DNA from: an uncultured Collinsella sp.
GTDB lineage: Bacteria > Actinomycetota > Coriobacteriia > Coriobacteriales > Coriobacteriaceae
NCBI GenBank assembly: GCA_900549245.1
Contig: URNQ01000008.1
Coordinates: 1-25,186, forward strand
Direction: 5' to 3'
DNA: 25,186 nt
The position numbers and the translations under genes are program-made. This document shows, one piece after another, positions 21,674 through 25,186 of the stretch. Under the pieces are notes generated by a model. That model worked only from the letters and a program-made list of their open reading frames with translations. It was not told the origin of the DNA and did no database searches. The number at the start of each line of letters is the position of its first letter. Position 1 is the stretch's first letter.

Positions 21674-22788
21674 TGACGCCCGAACAGCCGGCTCGCTCCG
21701 GTATCGACTTCTCGGCATTCCGCGATCCTAAGCTGGCTCGCGAGCTCATCGGGCGCATTCATGAGCTTGTCGGCAACCGCAGCATCAACCTTATGGAAGT
21801 CTGCGGCACGCATACCGTGAGCATCGGGCGCTATGGCTTTCGCTCCATTATGCCTGCCGGGCTCAAACTGCTGAGCGGTCCGGGTTGCCCCGTCTGCGTT
21901 ACCGCCAACCGCGATATCGACCATGCAATCGCGCTCGCCAAGATGGACGGCGCCATCATCACCACCTTTGGCGACATGATGCGCGTGCCCGGATCGTCCA
22001 CCTCGCTCGCCGCGCAAAAGGCGGCGGGGCGCGATATTCGCATTGTGTACTCCCCGCTCGATGCACTCGATATCGCCGAACACAACCCCGATCGCCCGGT
22101 CATCTTTATGGGCGTCGGCTTTGAGACCACGACGCCCACCATCGCCGCCGCCATCCTGGAGGCAGACGCGCGCGGGCTGCAGAACTTCTCGGTCTACTGT
22201 GCCCATAAGACCACACCGCCGGCGCTACGCGCCATCGCCAACGATCCCGAGACCACTATCGACGGCTTTATCCTTCCGGGGCACGTCGCCACCATCACGG
22301 GCTTAACGCCCTTTGGCTTTTTGGTCGACGAGTTTAAGACCCCAGGCGTGGTCACGGGATTTGAGCCGGTCGACATCTTGCAGGGCATCTGCATGCTGGT
22401 CCAGATGGTTGTTGAGGGGCAGCCCGCAATCGACAACGCCTACCGCCGTGGCGTCAACGCAGACGGCAACCCCGTGGCGCGCCAGCTGGTCGAGCAGGTG
22501 TTTGAGCCATGCGACACCACGTGGCGCGGGCTGGGGCCGATTGCCAACTCGGGCCTTTCCATCCGCCCCGAGTTCTCGCGCTTTGATGCCCGCACCCGCT
22601 TTGACGTGCCCGTTGAGACGACGGTCGAGCCGCGTGGGTGCCGCTGCGGCGACGTGCTGCGCGGGGCCATTACGCCGAGTGACTGCCCTCTGTTCGGCCG
22701 CGCTTGTACACCCGAGCATCCCATCGGCCCCTGCATGGTGAGTTCCGAGGGCAGCTGTGCAGCATATTTCCGCTACCGAGGCTGTTAG
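21673..22788 (+). CDS. hypD: Hydrogenase maturation protein HypD
   Basis: A 371-residue iron-sulfur protein that scaffolds assembly of the Fe(CN)2CO unit together with HypC and HypE. Conserved motifs are EVCGTHT (C44), GPGCPVC (C72 and C75), FGDMMRVPGS, VGFETTTP and the C-terminal cysteines (RGCRCGDVL, SDCPLFGRAC, GPCMVSSEGSC) that ligate the [4Fe-4S] cluster. It starts with GTG overlapping the hypC stop, so translation is coupled. A 9-bp perfect hairpin follows the stop codon after 3 bases. Confidence 0.97.
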   Translation: MTPEQPARSGIDFSAFRDPKLARELIGRIHELVGNRSINLMEVCGTHTVSIGRYGFRSIMPAGLKLLSGPGCPVCVTANRDIDHAIALAKMDGAIITTFGDMMRVPGSSTSLAAQKAAGRDIRIVYSPLDALDIAEHNPDRPVIFMGVGFETTTPTIAAAILEADARGLQNFSVYCAHKTTPPALRAIANDPETTIDGFILPGHVATITGLTPFGFLVDEFKTPGVVTGFEPVDILQGICMLVQMVVEGQPAIDNAYRRGVNADGNPVARQLVEQVFEPCDTTWRGLGPIANSGLSIRPEFSRFDARTRFDVPVETTVEPRGCRCGDVLRGAITPSDCPLFGRACTPEHPIGPCMVSSEGSCAAYFRYRGC

Positions 22789-22791
22789 GTT

Positions 22792-22813
22792 CCGCCGTTC
22801 TAACGAACGGCGG
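22792..22813 (+). repeat. Short hairpin after hypD
   Basis: CCGCCGTTC and GAACGGCGG form a perfect 9-bp stem with loop TAAC, 3 bases after the hypD stop. No T-tract follows, so it is probably an mRNA-end or processing structure and not a classical intrinsic terminator. Confidence 0.7.
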
Positions 22814-22828
22814 ACCGGTCGACGCTGC

Positions 22829-22926
22829 GCGCCATTCAGGCGAGCGATTTGCCTTTCAATCGTCGGCTGCGGGCAAAAGCCCAGCAGCTTCCTCTTTCAA
22901 GGCAACTCAGTTCGCCTGAATGGCGC
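22829..22926. repeat. 98-bp nested hairpin element between hypD and hypE
   Basis: The outer arms GCGCCATTCAGGCGA (22829-22843) and their exact complement (22912-22926) enclose a second paired segment TTGCCTT (22849-22855)/AAGGCAA (22899-22905) and an inner hairpin GCTGCGGGC (22866-22874)/GCCCAGCAGC (22879-22888) with loop AAAA. The whole can fold into one long interrupted stem. It could be a structured RNA, an mRNA-stabilising element or a small repeat element. Nothing coding is seen in the surrounding 22789-22999. Confidence 0.75.
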
Positions 22927-22999
22927 TCGCTGACTTTTACTTAACATCGATTCTGCCACACTCAGCTATTGCCGACCCCCCTCGATTGGAGTTTTCGAT

Positions 23000-24034
23000 A
23001 TGTCCCGTACTGCCACCGATAGCACTGTCCTGTTGGGCCACGGCTCTGGCGGCCAGATGATGAAACGCATCATCGATGAGGTCTTTTTGGATGCCTTTGG
23101 GTCGCCCGAACTGCTCGAGGGCAACGATGCCGGCGTCGCTGCGCTGCCCGCGAGCGGGCGCATCGCCATGTCGACCGACAGCTTTGTAGTCTCGCCGCAG
23201 TTCTTCCCCGGCGGCAATATCGGCCGACTCGCCGTGTGCGGAACCGTCAACGACGTCGCGACCTCGGGCGCTAACGTGCGCTACCTCTCATGCGGCTTTA
23301 TCCTCGAAGAGGGCTATCCCATGGACAAGCTGCGCCAGATTGTGCAGACCATGGCCGAAACGGCACATGAGGCAGGCGTGAAGATTATCACCGGCGACAC
23401 CAAGGTGGTCGAGCGTGGCGGTGCCGACGGCGTCTACATCAATACCGCTGGCGTAGGCGAGGTGCCCGCAGGCGTGACGCTCAGCGGTGCCAACTGCCGG
23501 CCCGGCGACGTCATCCTGGTGTCGGGCACACTCGGCGACCACGGCATCGCCATCATGAGCCAACGCGAGGGCCTGGCGTTTTCGAGCACCATCGAAAGCG
23601 ACGCCGCGCCGCTCAACCACCTGATTGCCGATGTGCTTGCCGCAGCACCCGACACACGCTGCTTCCGCGACCCCACGCGCGGTGGCCTGGCCTCGACGCT
23701 TAACGAGTTTGCGCAGGCCAGCGGCGTTGCTATGGAGGTCGACGAGGATGCCGTGCCCGTGCGCCCCGACGTGCAGGCCGCCTGCGAGATGCTCGGCTAC
23801 GATGTGCTGCAGGTGGCAAACGAGGGCAAGATGGTTGCCGTCGTGCCGACCGAGCAAGCCGATGCCGCGCTGAGCGCCATGCGCGCCGCCCGCTACGGCG
23901 AGAATGCCGCCATCGTCGGTCGCGTGCTGCCACTTGCCGAGGGCGCCCGTCCCGCCGTGCGCGTACGCACCGGCTGGGGCTCGACCCGTATCCTCGACAT
24001 GCTTGTGGGAGAACAACTGCCGAGGATTTGCTAA
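23000..24034 (+). CDS. hypE: Hydrogenase expression/formation protein HypE
   Basis: A 344-residue HypE that dehydrates the C-terminal S-carboxamide supplied by HypF to a thiocyanate and passes cyanide to iron on HypC-HypD. The N-terminal GHGSGGQMM, the ATP-binding regions NDAGVA and STDSFVVSPQFFPGG, and CGTVNDVATSGA are typical of the AIRS/PurM fold. The C-terminus ends PRIC with the essential cysteine C344. TTGGAG lies 8 bases upstream of the ATG. It follows a 211-bp gap filled by hairpins, so separate or attenuated transcription is possible. Confidence 0.97.
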   Translation: MSRTATDSTVLLGHGSGGQMMKRIIDEVFLDAFGSPELLEGNDAGVAALPASGRIAMSTDSFVVSPQFFPGGNIGRLAVCGTVNDVATSGANVRYLSCGFILEEGYPMDKLRQIVQTMAETAHEAGVKIITGDTKVVERGGADGVYINTAGVGEVPAGVTLSGANCRPGDVILVSGTLGDHGIAIMSQREGLAFSSTIESDAAPLNHLIADVLAAAPDTRCFRDPTRGGLASTLNEFAQASGVAMEVDEDAVPVRPDVQAACEMLGYDVLQVANEGKMVAVVPTEQADAALSAMRAARYGENAAIVGRVLPLAEGARPAVRVRTGWGSTRILDMLVGEQLPRIC

Positions 24035-24139
24035 CGACAAAGGCTCAGGGCTATTAAAGATATTCAGATTCCAAACATGCCCGGCACGCATGCCCAGTAT
24101 CATGGGGTGCGTTTTACAACTCAAGCGGCAGGAGCACCC

Positions 24140-24808
24140 ATGGCAGCAGCTTTTTCCCATGTGATCTTTGATCTGGATGGCACCATCCTCAACACGCTCG
24201 AGGACCTGGCGGCCGCCAGCAACCATACCTGCGAGATGCACGGCTGGCCCACGTTTGCCGTAGACGAGTACCGCTACAAGGTGGGAAACGGCATGCTCAA
24301 GCTGGTCGAGCGCTTTATGCCCGCCGAGTATGCGGGCGACGGCCGTATGTTTGAGCAGACGCTTGCCGAGTTTAGGGCTTACTACGGCGAGCACAAGGAA
24401 GACCACACTGCACCGTACGCCGGCACGATCGAGCTGCTCGACTGCCTGCGTGCCGCGGGTGTGCAGCTTGCCGTGCTCACTAACAAGGACCACGTCTCGG
24501 CGGTTCCGCTTATCGAGAAATACTTTGGTTCCGAGCGCTTTGCGCTGGTGCAGGGCCGCGTCGATGCGTTTCCTCCCAAGCCCGAGGCGCCTGTTACGCT
24601 GCATGTTATGGAAGAGCTAGGCGCCGACCCGGCAACCACACTCTATGTGGGCGATTCCAATGTCGATGTTCTGACCGGTCACAACGCCGGCCTCAAGAGC
24701 GCCGGTGTCACCTGGGGCTTCCGCGGCCGCGCAGAGCTGGAGTCCGCCGGCGCCGACTACGTGGTGGACACCCAGGATGAGCTCGCGGCGCTGATTCTGG
24801 GCGAGTAG
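24140..24808 (+). CDS. HAD-superfamily phosphatase (phosphoglycolate phosphatase-like)
   Basis: A 222-residue HAD hydrolase with a cap domain (about 18-90). The motifs are FDLDGT (nucleophile D11 and acid/base D13), LTNKD (motif II), FPPKPE (motif III lysine) and VGDSNVDV (motif IV). Phosphoglycolate phosphatase is the closest reading, but substrates in this family cannot be told from motifs. The ATG at 24140 follows GGAG by 6 bases; an earlier in-frame start at 24077 is less likely. It is separated from hypE by 105 bases, without a clear terminator, so it may be co-transcribed. No hydrogenase role is known for it. Confidence 0.9.
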   Translation: MAAAFSHVIFDLDGTILNTLEDLAAASNHTCEMHGWPTFAVDEYRYKVGNGMLKLVERFMPAEYAGDGRMFEQTLAEFRAYYGEHKEDHTAPYAGTIELLDCLRAAGVQLAVLTNKDHVSAVPLIEKYFGSERFALVQGRVDAFPPKPEAPVTLHVMEELGADPATTLYVGDSNVDVLTGHNAGLKSAGVTWGFRGRAELESAGADYVVDTQDELAALILGE

Positions 24809-24848
24809 CGGGGCTGTCGCTCAACACGGCTGCATAGATTCTGTCGCG

Positions 24849-25021
24849 CGGAAAGCGCATCCCGTTTTGCCGCCTCAGAATGGGATGCGCTTTCCGGTTG
24901 AGCCTTGTCGGGGAATCGGCATCCCGTTTCAGAGCAATATTCCGGGTTGCACTTTCCGCAACCCAACCCATCCGGAAACCGCGACCCGCTATTCGGCCAA
25001 ATACCGGCTCGTATTTTCCCG
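24849..25021. repeat. Three tandem degenerate hairpins, period about 61 bp
   Basis: Unit 1 (24849-24896) has arms CGGAAAGCGCATCCC and the exact complement (24882-24896), extended to 21 bp with two mismatches. Unit 2 (24911-24958) has a left arm GGGAATCGGCATCCCGTTTC and a right arm ATTCCGGGTTGCACTTTCC, and also holds part of a small perfect stem GGGTTGC/GCAACCC (24944-24964). Unit 3 (24972-25021) runs from CCGGAAACCGCGACCCG to GGCTCGTATTTTCCCG. The three share a GGAA-N-GCG/GCA-CCCG core and are 62 and 61 bp apart. The stretch 24809-25141 holds no gene I can support. Confidence 0.7.
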
Positions 25022-25051
25022 AGCATTCGATGCAACGCTGGCGCAAGGAGT

Positions 25052-25092
25052 GTCCCCAACTGCCGGCAGAAAAGGAACGTCCCCAAGTGCCG
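25052..25092 (+). repeat. Pair of direct repeats with GTCCCCAA core
   Basis: GTCCCCAACTGCCGGC starts at 25052 and GTCCCCAAGTGCCGCC at 25079, 27 bases apart. The word resembles GGGAC/GTCCC motifs elsewhere in the window (2740-2752 and 18693-18767), which suggests dispersed intergenic repeats. Confidence 0.5.
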
Positions 25093-25141
25093 CCCCAATG
25101 ACTACCATGGCAACGCCGCAGGTAGAGGACGGACAGACACT

Positions 25142-25186
25142 ATGACCCAATCCGAGGGCACGGAAACGACAGGAGCCCCCGCTCGT
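25142..25186 (+). CDS. Possible 5' end of a gene running off the window
   Basis: An ATG at 25142 opens 15 sense codons (MTQSEGTETTGAPAR) to the end of the window. GAGGACGG lies about 12 bases upstream, a little far for a ribosome binding site. The polar, low-complexity N-terminus gives no family. It could be noise. Confidence 0.35.
   Translation, partial: MTQSEGTETTGAPAR

Noticed and set aside
23288..24604. Minus-strand open frame of 438 codons opposite hypE and the HAD gene
   Set aside because: It is antisense to two clear genes, with composition typical of a shadow frame.
24867..25145. 92-codon plus-strand frame in the last intergenic region
   Set aside because: It reads through the hairpin and direct repeats, has no convincing ribosome binding site and no recognisable domain.

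Overview
The window looks like a chromosomal segment of a high-GC Gram-positive anaerobe, most likely a Coriobacteriia member such as Collinsella. This is an inference from GC-rich codon use, a nadA-nadB-nadC-niaR operon, an Agr/LytTR-type two-component pair, a hyp cluster and dispersed intergenic hairpins containing GGGACAGG or GTCCCC. No 16S or other taxonomic marker is present.

Region 1 (40-3877, minus strand) is the de novo NAD operon nadA-nadB-nadC followed by a NiaR-type repressor gene. A 44-bp perfect inverted repeat overlaps a good promoter just upstream of nadA. The repressor ends just before the histidine pair expected of its 3H domain. Region 2 (4085-7333) holds a LytTR response regulator and an AgrC-like sensor kinase (overlapping genes), an unknown protein on the other strand, and a thioredoxin followed by a strong terminator.

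Region 3 (about 7340-17841) is an accessory island with clearly lower GC (hand counts of two 60-base lines: 25/60 at 7441-7500 against 37/60 at 23581-23640 in the hyp cluster). Eight tightly packed minus-strand genes run in the order Hsp70 without a lid, membrane J-like/TPR protein, GrpE-like factor, FtsK/EccC-like double ATPase, coiled-coil tail-anchored protein, ESAT-6-sized helical protein, membrane-anchored peptidoglycan amidase, and zinc-ribbon/YARHG membrane protein. A small XRE regulator gene diverges from it. It is followed by an AAA/DUF4143 ATPase gene whose promoter carries four 23-bp operator-like repeats. I read the eight-gene operon as a candidate undescribed chaperone-coupled, type VII-secretion-like or conflict machine. 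Its function is an inference.

Region 4 (17927-24808, plus strand) is the nickel/hydrogenase-maturation block: a small helical protein, NikR with a His/Cys-rich N-terminal tail, HypF, HypC, HypD, HypE, then a HAD phosphatase. HypA, HypB and hydrogenase structural genes are not in the window. The intergenic stretches carry several large hairpins, including three tandem related hairpins at 24849-25021. A possible new gene starts at 25142 and runs off the end.
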